From: Lingula anatina
Taxonomy: Eukaryota; Brachiopoda; Lingulata; Lingulida; Lingulidae
Reading direction: 5' to 3'
NCBI RefSeq assembly: GCF_001039355.2
Contig: NW_019773514.1
Coordinates: forward strand, 1,121,863 to 1,185,862
DNA: 64,000 nucleotides
Shown: piece after piece, positions 10,886 to 23,615 of the stretch
How the letters are laid out: every line of letters begins with the position of its first letter
Position numbering within the stretch: position 1 is the first letter of the stretch
Notes under the pieces: model-generated
Told to the model about the DNA's origin: nothing
Databases searched by the model: none
The model's input: the letters and a program-made list of their open reading frames with translations, nothing else
Position numbers and translations under genes: made by a program

Positions 10886-12517
10886 TGATTTTGTTCAATT
10901 TATAATTCGTTAATTTGTTGTTCGTCGTTTTTAACAAGTTTAAGAACGGAAGATTTTAAAGAGTTGATCATGCTTAGTCTGTTTATACAAGTGTACAATA
11001 ACGCCAAACTTATCATTTCGGGTTTCGTCTTTTAAGCTGAAGGCACGCGCACGTTTGCAATTGTAGCGCTAGGAATCCCTTGTACATTTTGTAAACTATT
11101 TCTGATAACCCAAACCAGTAAAAGTTGATGATTGTAATGTAACATCCAAAATCTTAAAGAACGGGTTATGGCAGGAATGGTGGACCACCGGGGTAGTATG
11201 AAAACCGGGAACTCGTATGATTTTGTTTTAGTGAGCATAACAACCAAATTTTATGATCAGTCAGTTTTCCCCCAAATTTATTTAAGGGGGGTTGTGTCCA
11301 ATCCAAGAAGTAGGCGAAAGCAATTATTGTGGCGTTTGCCACGTACCACATCAATAACAAATGCATCTTTGCCATTTGAAAAAAGTGATATCCTCAAATT
11401 TAGCCTCGTTAGACAATTTATGAATTTACATGACATAAGCACATTTTAAATCTAATATCGATGAAGGTGAATAACGACGCCGGTAATATGTAAATTGCAT
11501 GGGGGTGTTACGGTGCAAGGGAGTATCGGTGTGGGGGAGTAAGAGTTTAACGGTAGTTTTACAGGGGATGTAGCGATACGGGGATGTATCTGTTCAGATA
11601 AGTAGATGTATCTGTTCAGATAAGTAGAGGAAAAATGCAAAGAGGCTTGCATTAAAACCCCCTTAATGATATTCCTCAGTAACGATTAAAGTAGTTAAAA
11701 TCCGTTTATTATGTCCGACAATTTACAGCGACCAGCGGCTTGTCGCATCTAGCACATTTCTATCAATTCTGCGGTAGATGTCACAATCATGTTGTGACAG
11801 AACAGACTTCAAAATGTGACCGCCTTGGTCGTATATGGTAAGAAAAGAAGCGCATATTGTTTGTATTGGTAATAAGTTACTGGTCATTGTATGTAGACAC
11901 GTACATGGATGAATATCGTGATATTGCATGGAATTTTTAATCTAGTATTTTAGAAATGTCCAGGTTGAACAAATGAGCAAGTTTGTAGAAACGATATTTC
12001 AAGACACACTATGTGCTTAGTAAATACTTGTCATATAACATAGGCCGAGCCTTGAGGTAAACTGTTGAAATATCTTATCCCGAGAATAAAATACCATCGG
12101 CCAATTAAATTTCATTTCTCTTATTAGATGAAAGAGTGCTGTATGTGGAATGGTAATTATATATTTATGTAGTGACTAAAATCATGTTATATATAATACG
12201 TGTTGAAAACTTGTACATGCAAAACTGCCTGCATGAATGGAAGATTTTAGATGAGGTATAATAAAACTGTTATAACTCGTGCATGGAAGTATTACATGTA
12301 ATGACCTTTCAAAATAACAACATGGAACGAGTACGGTACATCTTCCCCTCACATAATCTCAACAGCTGAGTTGCAAATTAAACTGAAGGCGAATGAAAAA
12401 TGTTTAAATTTAGAAAAAGAAAATAATTTGTCCTTCTCCCACTTATACCAATACTCCTAGAGATAGCGTGTTTTCTTTAGGCGTATTCACTGTCCTACGC
12501 CTATATTTAATTATCAG
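10886..12517. other. No gene seen
   Basis: Open frames on both strands near 11030-11650 overlap one another and have no clear splice signals. 'tgtatctgttcagataagtaga' is doubled at about 11585-11630. Otherwise unremarkable. Confidence 0.35.
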
Positions 12518-12695
12518 TGTGATGATTGGCGTTTGTTTAAATAATTGTCAATCAACCCGTTCTAAATAGATTTGATTGACACCTATCAATCAAGGAAGGT
12601 AAAACTTCCCAGGTGGAATGTTGGTGATTGACGTTTGTTTATATAACCGTCAATCAAGTCTGCTAAAGTAGTACATGTAATTTGATTGATAGGCC
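12518..12695. repeat. GATTGACGTTTGTTTA repeat pair, locus 1
   Basis: Two diverged units begin at about 12524 and 12626. Each has the form gattg(a/g)cgtttgttta, an AT spacer, then 'gtcaatca', so each unit is a small inverted repeat. The same arrangement recurs at 61105 and 61265. Non-coding, MITE-like. Confidence 0.55.
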
Positions 12696-13670
12696 ATAAA
12701 ACTTCGAAATATTACAATTTCTTCTCCCTTTCCTAATCTAGCCGGTTGATCAAAGTAATTCAGGTGTAGAAAAGGTAACCGAACGCTTGGTTTTAACCTC
12801 TTCTTTTTAAAGCAGCTCTCACAAGTTCATCATGCATTTTACAAATTTTTTCAATCACATCTGTGATAAAATATAAATGAGTATATTTTTTAATTAATTT
12901 AAAAATCAAAGAGAACAAAATTAGTATGCTTCATGAGTCAGTTATACAATGCAGGGTTTTAAATTATTGAAAGAAGTTCTTTTTCGTCTTCACACTCACG
13001 GTGTAGACTATTCTAGCTGCTGTCGTTTTAAACACAGGGGCGTAAGAAAGTAAAAAATAATAATAAAAGCTGTCACGCACTGTGTTACGTATTGGTATTA
13101 CAAATTGATATCAATCAGAATGGAATTTGAACAAAACATCGTTAAAAGAGGACGTAGTCAATATCACTGGCAGACCTGGTTCAAATTTAAATAAATGGTG
13201 GAAACTGAAATGATGATAATTTGACAATTAATCCTTTGGAATAGAAAGTATAAAACAATTTAATGCAATTCGTCATAGTACAAATGGCAAAAAGATAAGA
13301 CATCTGCTTTAAGTTGTGAGATTTAACAGGTTTTGATAATTATACAACTTATGGTGACTTGTAAGACCATGAGGCCGGGTGATTTGTATAATTTCACGTC
13401 AAGTTAATAAATAAATAATGAATGAACGCATTAGAGCAAACGCAGTGCATACAAGAAAGTTTATTGTGAAGAAGGCTGAAATATTTTACATACAGATATA
13501 ATTCCTTGGTCATTTCATGACCCTAAAATTATTTATTTAAAAAGATTTGCCAATCTGCCGATTGTGGCAGAAACGATAATTTTCCTCCTCCGCAACCCCC
13601 ACCCCACCCCATCCCCACCCCCCACGAGGACTCTATAGTACGCTAAAGATGGTCAAACACAGGGTGCATT
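12696..13670. other. No gene seen
   Basis: AT-rich sequence, with a C-rich microsatellite-like patch near 13585-13625. No convincing open frame or repeat. Confidence 0.4.
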
Positions 13671-13860
13671 GAGAACCAGTTGATCCCCGGACTAACTCGT
13701 CCACTGATCAAATATGGGTCGCCCCACTTTAAAGCGTGACGAGATTTTATTGCCCTGCCCCTGCTTGGACGGCGCGTGTGGGAGGCGGGAATCCTTTGAC
13801 AAGTGCGCGCCATATTTGATCCGCGGTTAGTTAGTCCGCAGATCAACTTGGTTGTGAAAG
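13671..13860. repeat. Palindromic MITE family D, copy 1
   Basis: Ends carry 'gatcaaatatgg' on the left (about 13715) and its near complement 'ccatatttgatccgcgg' on the right (about 13808). Related copies lie at about 40205-40385 and 49215-49385, both in introns of the kinase gene. No transposase is encoded. Confidence 0.5.
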
Positions 13861-16800
13861 CGGCCATACACACTACTAAAAACTGTTCATTTGACCATAG
13901 CCAGTGACCTTCAGAATGGCGTTTCATTTAGGGGGTGTAAGGGTATAGGATTTATTTTATCTATGGTCTGTTTTGAAATATATCTTACACAATTGCGTCC
14001 TACAATTTTTTATTACAATAAATTGAAAATGAAAGTTCACCTGTCGGATAGCTTTAAGTATTGAATCAAAATGCGGTCGATACATCCTGCCTTCTCCCCC
14101 ATAAATCTTATTGAACTCGCACTCTTTAAAGAGATGTCACTTTTCATCAGTTTTGAGTGACCAGGGAGTGGATGCAAGGCAGTCCAGATACTAAGTATAC
14201 GAATATATCAGTTTTAAACAATTTAGTACAACGTTCTAAGATATTAATGTTAGGCATTCGATGATAACTTTCTTGTGATTTATATATTCATGTCTAAATG
14301 CTTTAAAAAAACTGGGTTTGGTAGTGTACCAATATTTCCCCATTTTGATTCTTCCACATTTTCACCAGCTCTTCACATCCCATGGAAATGACAAATACAG
14401 TTGCACCTCATGTTATTAATTTGAGATAAGAAATAACAGTATCAGTAAATGTTTCACGCGTGGAATGTAGTCAAGAATGGGGAAATGCTTTGGAATGGCC
14501 AGTTTGAAACTATCGTCATAAGCATGTTCATATTGAGTGACCGGCTGGTGGTTGAGTATTATATTTCCATTTTCAAATAGAAGAACGCATTATAGGTATG
14601 ATAATTAAATTTTATAAAGTTGTTTCATCTCAATACGTTAAAACGCTTAAGATAAGTTATAGCAGATATTTGAGAAAGTAATTTCACAATTTCTGCCCCC
14701 AATTTGTAGTAATGACGTCATCAGTAAAATATAATTTATGTACATGCCAAGGAACTGTGGGTTATCCTGCTGTCTGTTACCCAAAATATGTACGTAAAGG
14801 CAGTTATTTGGGAGTTTTTGTTTAGCCCTGCCTGTGTCCTTAAAAAACATTATATTCGTATACAAGTATTAATTTAAGTTCATAACTTTTACTACGTTAA
14901 AACATTTGAGTCGAGTTGTAGTTAAACTATACTTGGAAAGTTTGTTCGGGCATTTTTTCACATTTTGATCATTGTTTTTCATGATGTCAGGAGAAATATA
15001 TGTATATGAAATATATGTATATATGTATAGAGTAGCCTTTAGTTATTGATCTTGTTAGCATGCTTTTATAGTTCCCTTATCCAGTTACAATTAATGACAA
15101 ATCGACAAAATAAGATTGAATGAATTAATTGACTGAAGTCAATTTATAATTTTACGTTTGCGAGCACGTAATAATTCCATTCTCTTTGAAATCACAAATT
15201 TATTTACAATGAGCGTTAGATCTTTATCCAACGTTTGTTTTATTTTTCCTTATCCAAACAAAAAACCTAGTTAATTCAGCAATATTTGCTTTTTCACCAA
15301 AACACCCTTATCTATTTTGGGAAAAGTACGCTTTAAGTTTATAAGACAAAGTCTAGATCTGTTATAACGCTCTCCACTACGTCTCACTGTAGTTTACAAT
15401 AAATATAAATCAGCTTTTGAGTTTTGCATTTCACGATTTTGTCGTCACGAGTGAAAATTCTCCACTGTCTAATTTCATTGCGAGGGGACCCTTGGAACCG
15501 AATAAGTGGTGCACGGATTGTAATTCTTGTACCTTGGTTATAAAGGGTGGTGAAATTTCCAAGGAAATTAAATGTTTGCTACATAAGGATCTGACGCTCA
15601 CTGTGTGCCTTCAACGTTTGTTTTATTTTAAATGCTCGGTTAAGAAATAACAAAAAATTGTTTTGTTCTTGTCCATTGTCGTTTTAAGACACCGATCAAT
15701 TGTTTTGTTTAGAAGTGACGTGAATGTAGAGTTGACAAATTGCAGTTTTCGTCAGCAATTGTTTCCTTAACTTGTAAAGCCGCTTTGACAAGTATAAATA
15801 TATCTGTTTTTAAATGAATTAAATGAAAATAAAAACTCGTTTTAGAACTTATTTTAATTTGTTCATCAGAATTGTAAACTGAATGATTAAGGTAATGTTG
15901 AACATTTAGATCAGTAACATCCATTTTCTGAAGTAAAGGTTTGTAGAGTGTACATTGTGAAACTTTTTGAACGAAAACACTGGTATAACTGGCAATAGTG
16001 ACAATGTTGAACAAATCTGGATTCTGCGTTAAGTTGAAGAGGGCATTCATTTTATTGAAAATGCTAGATTTTCCAAAATCTGCTATTCTTTGAAACTTCT
16101 CTGATCATCAACTTCCATTCTGTCGACCAGTTGATGCAGAAATGACGTTTATTTGCTCATATGTGATAACAAGTTATGCTTGGAAAGTTACAAAACATCT
16201 GGTACGAGATTTTTTGGCATTAGCAATGAATGTAGCTAGTATAACATATTTATTGATTTGTCCTTCGACAATTATCCAGATTTGATAACATGTTCAAGTT
16301 CCACATACTTTTCTACATAATTGTTTTTATGTAACATAATTTTTGACATTGAAGTAAGAGCGAGCGCCTTTATCCTTCCCATTAATAACCATCACACTCC
16401 ATTGTAGCACTAAAGTTACTGAATTTTTCCATAATACTTAATAGTTATAAAGAGAGAGGAAACACTTCCAGATCGGGGACATTTCACTTAAGCCAAATTC
16501 TGAAATTCTGGGCAATGTGGAGGGTTTTGGGGAGTTGATTATGCGAGTCCAGATTCTTTTCTGTTTCTTTTTCTTGTGGTGGTATTATTGATGTGAAGGA
16601 TATAATTCCGACGCTTTTTTATTAAAAAGACTGTAACATGCATTTTTGTGATATGTTTTGCTTGAAATAAGATCAAACATAATTCAAATACTACAGTTTA
16701 GTTGATAATTTTATTCGTCAAATCAAATAAATAGAAAGTTTGAAATTGTTACACTTTCGGGTGATTTCTGGTGCCGTAGGAGTATCAGTAACTTTGTCTA

Positions 16801-16935
16801 ACCTTTAAATATTTTTCCAAAATGAACAATTGCACATAGATGCTTTAAAATGAATGGATGTGTACATAATGGAAATTTGCTTTGTTCTGAATAAAGAATT
16901 TTTAAGATGTAAAACATTGTAGCATTTTCATTGTC
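13861..16935. other. No gene seen
   Basis: A 3-kb AT-rich stretch. Open frames at 15417-15650 (+) and 15709-16050 (-) have no recognisable domains or splice context and are treated as chance. A short ATATGTAT-type microsatellite lies at about 14996-15028. Confidence 0.4.
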
Positions 16936-17335
16936 TCAGTGGTACCTCACTGGTTGAGGCTCGTTTCCTGACTCGGGAACTTTGAAATCGGTGAATGATT
17001 TTCAAATTGGGCCTTTTTAGAGTTTTCTCTTTGGTTACTATAAGAGGAAAGTCTCACCGGGGAGGGTGGGTGGGAACACTTAGAGGAATAGGTAACGCGC
17101 TTGTCTCTGAGTCAGCAAGTCCCAAGTTCGAAACCTGGCGCTCCTGGGTCCCAGCAAATTACCTTTTGCAAAATAATTCCAAATAATCAATTTGGGCGAT
17201 TACAAGTGGAGCACATGAATAACGAAAAGTAAGTTGAGTTGATAGCTCAGTAGGTAAGACGGTACGTAATTGACCAGGGACGACAGACTCGAAACTGGCA
17301 TACTAGGGGTTCGCGTCGAGCTGAAGAAAACAATG
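16936..17335 (+). mobile_element. tRNA-derived SINE cluster
   Basis: Two tRNA-like heads occur. Around 17075-17150, 'aggtaacgcgcttgtct' is followed by a B-box-like 'agttcgaaacctgg'. Around 17236-17315, 'gatagctcagtaggtaaga' is a good A box and 'ggggttcgcgtcgag' an approximate B box. Neither folds convincingly as a functional tRNA by eye, because the anticodon arm and acceptor ends do not pair well. SINE heads are therefore more likely than tRNA genes. A T-rich tract follows at 17350. Confidence 0.5.
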
Positions 17336-18726
17336 AAAATTAAAGCATTTTTTTTTTTTTTGCAGATTTTTAAAGTACAACATATATACGTTTATTATTG
17401 TCCTAACGAATGCAAGAGAATACACAGAGTTAATAAAAACAAAGTTTTTTTCTTTTTACAGTCACAGCAGTTTCTATAACAACATCGAATTCCGAAATAA
17501 TAATATATAATAAATATATTTAAGTCCTAACTAAAACGTGTCGGAGATTCTTTACATTTTGAAAATCACTGCTCAAACGACATTTTAAAAGCTCGGGTAC
17601 TATGGTGGACATAGCATCATCTAGAAAGAAGATATAGTTGTATCTGACCAAAACTGATGGACAATTTGGGACATAAACTGTATCACAGTTTGCAACTTTC
17701 GTTCAAAGCTGACCTTCGTGCATTTGTCTTATAATTGATAGTAAAATTAATCGAGAAAGATCTTTGTCCAAATTTAGTGTTGTTAGCGATATCAAAATTT
17801 CAAAATGCATAAAATCTCAAGTTTGCGTTCCCCCCGCACTCACATACACCTTGTTCTGTGCCTTCATGCTGATTCGCACGCATAAATCTAAACGATAGCC
17901 AAAACTAATTCATTTTCATAAGCTTTGTGTTTGTTCGCTCATCGATAAATGTAGCTGACAGCTAAGATCATATCGTTTTCTTTTCATTAAATCTTAAAAT
18001 AGGCACTTGATGGATCAATTCTGAGTGACAACTTAAATTTGAACAGCATTCGAATCACGATCAGGAACGGCATACAGACAAGTCGGTTAACAAACTAATC
18101 CCAGTCAAAGAAATCTTTAAGAATAATATACAAACTACACATAAAATATTACACAAAAATCAGTTACTTTAGATAACTTTATATGCTAATAACCTCAAAT
18201 CTGATCCCCGGTGTTCAGTGATCAAGAAACATCCAGTGAATTAGCCCAACAGGACGTGAGAGACTGGCATCTTATCAGACCTTTTTCCTCAATCACTCCT
18301 AATTACCAACAAAAAAATTTTAAAGGCACTAGGTACTGATACAAGACCAAGTTTAAATAGAACACTGGCCTGCAAAATTTTGGTAAAACTTTTCACTCAA
18401 AAAACGCCAAATCACAAAGTAGTTATCGTTTGTATATTTTGATAGAGAGTCAATTTTGCACAATTTAACATAGTAATTGCTTCAAAGAAAGAGACTTTTG
18501 TGATTATTAGGTAAATTCTAAAAATAACTGACCAAACTACATGTATAAGAACCGCTGAACAACAGTATGTATCAGATATAAAAATAAATGTTACTATAAT
18601 TCCCTCATTCTCACCTGAAACTTTCTTATCTAATTGTTTTATATTTTTCTAAGCAAGATTTAACATAGGTTGATGTTACTTCATCGAATTATTTCGGAAA
18701 ACTCATTACCCCCCCCCCCCCTCCCC
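17336..18726. other. No gene seen
   Basis: AT-rich non-coding sequence ending in a C homopolymer at about 18711-18726, which probably caused the assembly break described next. Confidence 0.4.
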
Positions 18727-19537
18727 TCCAAAAAAGAGAATTTTGCAACGACTGAAATAATTAATTTGAATTGTATGAGAATTTTTCTAAATTAAAAATG
18801 TCAAGGTTATGATAAATGCCAGTCTCACATCAATATTATAAAGCAAATTGACAAAGATATTTTTCTAGGAGAACACTAACATTTCTGTTTTTGGCAAACA
18901 GTTTTGTGCACTACACAAATGAGCTCATGCAAATTTTGGTGGACCAATTTTACTTATCACGTGGGTAATGTACATACCATTACTGCAATATCGAATGCAC
19001 AATTATTTCGGGAAACATCTGATGAGACACAATATCAAAGCACCGGGAACCAGTTATCTTATTCTAAGCATATCCACAATTTAAAAAAATGTTCTAATAC
19101 GTGGAGAATACTGCAGTCACGTGGACACATTNTCCAAAAAAGAGAATTTTGCAACGACTGAAATAATTAATTTGAATTGTATGAGAATTTTTCTAAATTA
19201 AAAATGTCAAGGTTATGATAAATGCCAGTCTCACATCAATATTATAAAGCAAATTGACAAAGATATTTTTCTAGGAGAACACTAACATTTCTGTTTTTGG
19301 CAAACAGTTTTGTGCACTACACAAATGAGCTCATGCAAATTTTGGTGGACCAATTTTACTTATCACGTGGGTAATGTACATACCATTACTGCAATATCGA
19401 ATGCACAATTATTTCGGGAAACATCTGATGAGACACAATATCAAAGCACCGGGAACCAGTTATCTTATTCTAAGCATATCCACAATTTAAAAAAATGTTC
19501 TAATACGTGGAGAATACTGCAGTCACGTGGACACATT
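18727..19537. repeat. 405-bp direct duplication across an N, probable assembly artefact
   Basis: 18727-19131 and 19133-19537 look identical by eye, including rare words, and are separated only by the N at 19132. A perfect repeat with no divergence directly at a gap is best explained by two overlapping contig ends that were not merged, the break being caused by the preceding C homopolymer. Confidence 0.8.
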
Positions 19538-20253
19538 TTGTCATTTTCATAGCGCTGTAATTTCTGAAGCGTAATAATAATGTAAAGTAGTGTTTTACAG
19601 TTATTGCAGATTAACAACATGCTCTTTTATTAAACTGAACAGCCAATATACTTATCTGATTATCTCCCAAATATTTCATGTTTAAACAATTTCTGTATTG
19701 GAGTTTAAATATTTTCTTCCCAGAGTTTTACTTTACATCAAAATCAATAATATTAAAAAAAACAAATGCACAGCTAAGTGTGTAACTGAAGATTTGTCCT
19801 CAGAAAATAACTGCCCTCAAATATTTGAAAAACAAATGGTGCTAGCACAGTACTCTACCGAAACATCGCATAGCTATCAGTTTTAATTTCATCCATCACT
19901 TAAGCAAAACATCATTTCACTGACATTATTTTTTGTTATTACTAAAAAAGCATATTTTTATTCGAGAACTGATGGGTACCTCCTCCCAACACAAATGTTT
20001 AAATAAACTGCCATGGGCGGATAGAGTACTGTACTACGACTTACAGGCATATGTATAATATATAGCCAGCGACATGCAGGGTTGACGCTTAGTATAGATT
20101 TAGTCCATTTCTATCTTTTTTTTTTCTGATCAGAAGTTTCTTAAGTAAAATGCTCGCGGTGTGCAACCTTTAAGTTGATACACATTGTATACCGAGTATT
20201 GCAACCCAAGGCAATAATTGCATAACATATCAAATGTCAACCCTGCAAATAAA
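19538..20253. other. No gene seen
   Basis: AT-rich sequence lying 3' of the exon-like segment that ends at 20254 on the minus strand. It could contain that gene's 3' UTR. Confidence 0.3.
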
Positions 20254-20375
20254 CTAAAAGACAAACTTCGGAAAGCGAGACAATCTTGGCATGGGAGCAG
20301 GCACTAGTGAAGACGAATCTGATGTCTTCGATGGCGAATGCAGCCAATCAACCGGTAAACAGTAGTTTGGAGTCA
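20254..20375 (-). CDS. Possible terminal exon of an unidentified minus-strand gene
   Basis: The segment follows a strong acceptor with a pyrimidine-rich tract (ttaatttcag). Read in phase 2 it is open for 39 codons and ends in a TAG at 20254-20256. The peptide starts TPNYCLPVDWLHSPSKTSDS and ends PRLSRFPKFVF, with a serine/proline-rich middle. No family recognised. Joining directly to the candidate exon at 21428-21516 does not keep phase, so another exon would have to lie between them. Alternatively, a direct join reads TGA at once and ends the protein. Confidence 0.4.
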
Positions 20376-20831
20376 CTGAAATTAAATGAAAAAAATTACA
20401 TTCACGGAATGTTTTGATAAAGCAGTATGGATATCATTACAGCATCTCATTTCAGTACGCATGTCAGTACATAAAAAAAAAACACTACTGAACATTACCG
20501 GTAGAATAATATGAACATGTTTATGAAGCATTACATTCTCTGCAATCGCGCACTTTACAACGGTGTCATTCATTTTCCTATACACTCTATTTAACGTCAA
20601 CTTACTCCTTCATATTCATATGTATGATGCTAGATGAAAATACCAGGGGTTCGGATTAAGGAGTTATTCGCAAATGTACAAGTCAGTAAATAAAAAACAT
20701 TTGGCAATGGCCCAATTTGCATTAAATTTACAGGATCTAAAATAGATCTGGGCACGTTTTTACTGGCCAATCCAGGGTTTTCTGGGGGAGGGGGGGGGGC
20801 GAGGACAACAAACACAGAAGACGAGGATACA

Positions 20832-20999
20832 CAGGCCCGTAGCCAGTGGGGTTCGGGGGGGTCGAAAGAACCGCCCCTTTTGCTGGGAAAAGGTCCACTC
20901 TGGGTAAAATTATAATCTAGGTACATGAAGGTTTCATGGGAAAAGGTCCACTTTTTTAGAAAAAGAAACCCCCTTTTGAAATTACTGGCTACGGGCCTG
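20832..20999. mobile_element. 168-bp MITE with perfect 16-bp TIRs and 5-bp TSD
   Basis: The left end caggcccgtagccagt (20832-20847) is the exact reverse complement of the right end (20984-20999). 'ataca' directly flanks both sides (20827-20831 and 21000-21004) and is a plausible target-site duplication. The inside is non-coding. A decayed relative of the right end ('ggttacaggcctg') occurs near 60463-60475. Confidence 0.8.
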
Positions 21000-21108
21000 A
21001 TACATTTACTGTTATTTGTAGGGCATATCGATGGAAAATAGCTGGACTTTGTCTAGTTTCTTTCCGCCAACCCATCCGACCTGGTTCTGTCGATTTCAGG
21101 AGTGTAGT

Positions 21109-21284
21109 CAGGGGCGTCAGGGGAGGATTTAGGTCGTCTTCTGGGTCTTCCGGAAGACGGTCAGATTTTCAAGTTAACATTGACGTGTATCGTATGTTTT
21201 CTGTCAGAAGACGGTCAAAATGGAGGATGGATCAACAAAGATAATTTGGGAGACTGTCAGAAAATATCTCTAGATCCGCCCCTG
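21109..21284. mobile_element. MITE with CAGGGGCG-type ends
   Basis: The left end begins caggggcgtc and the right end finishes gatccgcccctg. The termini are imperfect inverted repeats. An internal pair 'gaagacggtca' is repeated. No open frame. Confidence 0.5.
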
Positions 21285-21427
21285 AGTAGTGATATAACAT
21301 TTCAACATTGCTACATGTGCATTTGTTTGTTGAACGTTTATTTAAATAAACAACACATTTTTCATACTTTGAGAAACAAGTTGATGTCCTCGCCAATAAA
21401 CATAACCCATAAGGGAAATGTAGATAC

Positions 21428-21516
21428 CTGCCCAGTCGTCTTATTTGTTGAGGACTCGTTCAGACCTTTGGTCAGCTGGAATAAGCCCTTCACTTCACCA
21501 CTGGCGATCGCGTTTC
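21428..21516 (-). CDS. Possible internal exon of an unidentified minus-strand gene
   Basis: The segment is open after an acceptor (ttttagagag) and ends at a donor (cag|gtatct). Two bases plus 29 codons give NAIASGEVKGLFQLTKGLNE and a short serine/threonine-rich tail. It joins in phase to the candidate exon at 23217-23339 (split Gly codon), giving DVVQ-G-NAIASGEV across the junction. The phase match of two independently found segments is the main support. No family recognised. Confidence 0.45.
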
Positions 21517-22339
21517 CTCTCTAAAATAATATAAAATAAGTTACTTAACCTTTAAGCTGATTGTGGACTTCTGAAATGGAGTGCATTTGACATTAATACA
21601 TTTTCTCCGTGTTCAGAAGGACTAAAGTGCGTAATGCACCATTTTGGTGAACGTCATCAACACAAAATAGGCAACGTTATCTTATGTCATCTATACAATA
21701 CTTATACAGCAGCTTACTGTCATTTTCTGTGCTCAATTTTGGTCTACATGTGGGAATTGCAGCAACGTACCATGAACCTCTGTCTTCTCCATTTTCTACT
21801 GACCTCTGTCCTATCTGAACACCTCTCACCTGGATTACATAATAATGTAGAAGGTCACCTGATTTTCGCAGTCAATCGTCGATTCAAAATTGTTAGATTT
21901 GATAAAGTTTTAAGCATCTCAAACGCGGAACGGGCTTGCTGGCATCATAATGGCAAAAAATAACATCTTGTCAAGCATTTAACTGAGGATTTATTGTCTC
22001 TCGGTAGAAAGTAAAATTTTGGATCCAGTTTTTGATAATCTTTTTTCCTTTAACACCGTTTCCCAATCTACCTCTGCAGACTCCAATAAACTTGTTACAT
22101 ATTTAAAGGCTCTTACACAGAGATTTCATAGAAAATTGAAAAGGTCATCTTTAACACCCTTCCTCTCGGAGACGAGTTTTGATATTTGTACCATTTGGGC
22201 TGCTCTAACGTACAAGTAAACAGGCCTCACTTAGACGGTCTTAATTTACAGAAGGGACCCTAAAAAGGCAGAAAGTCGAAATCAATGTGTGTGATTTTCA
22301 CGTAGGCCTAACTGTTTATTTTGGCCAAAAGATAGCTTT

Positions 22340-22660
22340 TTGGGGGTAAAGGACAATTTCCCCATACTTAGCAATGGTAAACGAATCCATTCCCACATTC
22401 AAAGTTGGTCCCTGTTTTTTTTTTTTTTTTTTTTTCCTAAAAAGTTTGGGTTTTTGTAATATTCTCTTAAGAGATATTTACGGAGTGTAGCCATCTATGG
22501 AGGTCACGTGATGGATTGACAAGCACAAATTCCGGAATAATTGTGTTAACCGCCGTTTTGGTGGTAAAATATAATTTTTTATATTTCTATGAGTTTTTAC
22601 AATGTATTTATTGTGAAATATTGATATCTTACGAACAGTTGTTATCCCTTTAAGGACGCT
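22340..22660 (+). repeat. Dispersed repeat family E, forward copy
   Basis: 'tttccccatacttagcaatgg', a T run and 'tatggaggtcacgtg' recur as the reverse complement at 34385-34715. The two copies look about 80-85% alike by eye and face each other across the LINE/CYP20A1 region. Confidence 0.6.
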
Positions 22661-22882
22661 TATTCATTACACTTCTGTTAAATTTGCAAGGATGTCTAGA
22701 AAAGTGCTACTTTAATGTCAGGTAACATGCTGCTCTACATGTACATGTGTACGATGTCCGAGGACTTTGAATTTGTTCAACAGTATATGTAGGTGGAATG
22801 ACAAACCACGAAGTATAATGTAAGCAAATTTAAGTCCACATAATATAACTTAAAAAAGAAAAAAATCAAATAAGAAAAATGC

Positions 22883-23140
22883 CACTGGCGGATCGAGGGG
22901 GTGTCAGGGGTCCTGACCCCCCTTAGATTTCTGAAAAATTCACACCAATGGTCCCTCTTGAAATTAGAATTTGGACTAGCTGAATCATAGTCCTAAACCG
23001 TACCAAAGGCATCGTTCGTCCTCTAAAATACCAAAACGTTTCGGTGCCCTTTGGAGGGGCCCGGAACCCCACGCCAAAGGGGGGGGGAGTCCGCTTCGAA
23101 TCCGCGGACCTCCCTTCAAATAATTCTGGACCCGCCCCTG
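22883..23140. mobile_element. MITE with CAGTGGCGGATCCAG-like ends
   Basis: The left end cactggcggatcgag and the right end read in reverse, caggggcgggtccag, match at most positions. The interior is rich in G and C homopolymers and has no coding potential. Confidence 0.55.
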
Positions 23141-23216
23141 TATATCCTAATCTCTGACCCCAGATTTTGCATCAGATTTTAACTTGAACAAAATTTGAAA
23201 CTTAAAGAAATATTAC

Positions 23217-23339
23217 CCTGTACAACGTCACTCCCAAAACCAAACACTGAAAGGTGGCTTCCAGAACCGATAAGATTATGAAAGATACCACTCACGCTGC
23301 TATTGAACTTTTTAAAACTTTCTCCCAAGCAAGTATAGA
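23217..23339 (-). CDS. Possible internal exon of an unidentified minus-strand gene
   Basis: A 123-base segment, two bases plus 40 codons plus one base, lies between a moderate acceptor (ttaaaag) and a donor (gtaatatt). The peptide includes YTCLGESFKKFNSSVSGIF and SGSHLSVFGFGSDVVQ. It splices in phase to 21428-21516. No family recognised. Upstream exons, if any, would be interrupted by the N at 23587 and the LINE contig. Confidence 0.4.
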
Positions 23340-23615
23340 CTTTTAACTTATAGAGAAAGCAAATGATTTTTAAGTTTTTATCCGACCGCTCACCTCTTTT
23401 TAATAGTAAATCCAATAATTTTAACAGCTATTCTTAACCATTCGTCTTATTTCTGCCGGTAGTGTTTCGTACTAGTTTATTCTATTGTTATTTATCTGTT
23501 TCATTTTTCTTAAATCTGAGTTGGTAAAACAATTCCTCTTTTATGTGTATTTTATATTATATATATACAATAGTTAAATAAATGAANACCTTCAAAGAAG
23601 AAAAGAACCAACAGC

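Noticed and set aside
17236-17330. Functional tRNA gene
   Set aside because: The A box is good, but the acceptor and anticodon arms do not pair and the B box is imperfect. A SINE head is more likely.
20254-23339. The three unidentified exon-like segments as the 3' half of CYP20A1
   Set aside because: None contains the ExxR, meander or heme-cysteine patterns expected after the I helix.
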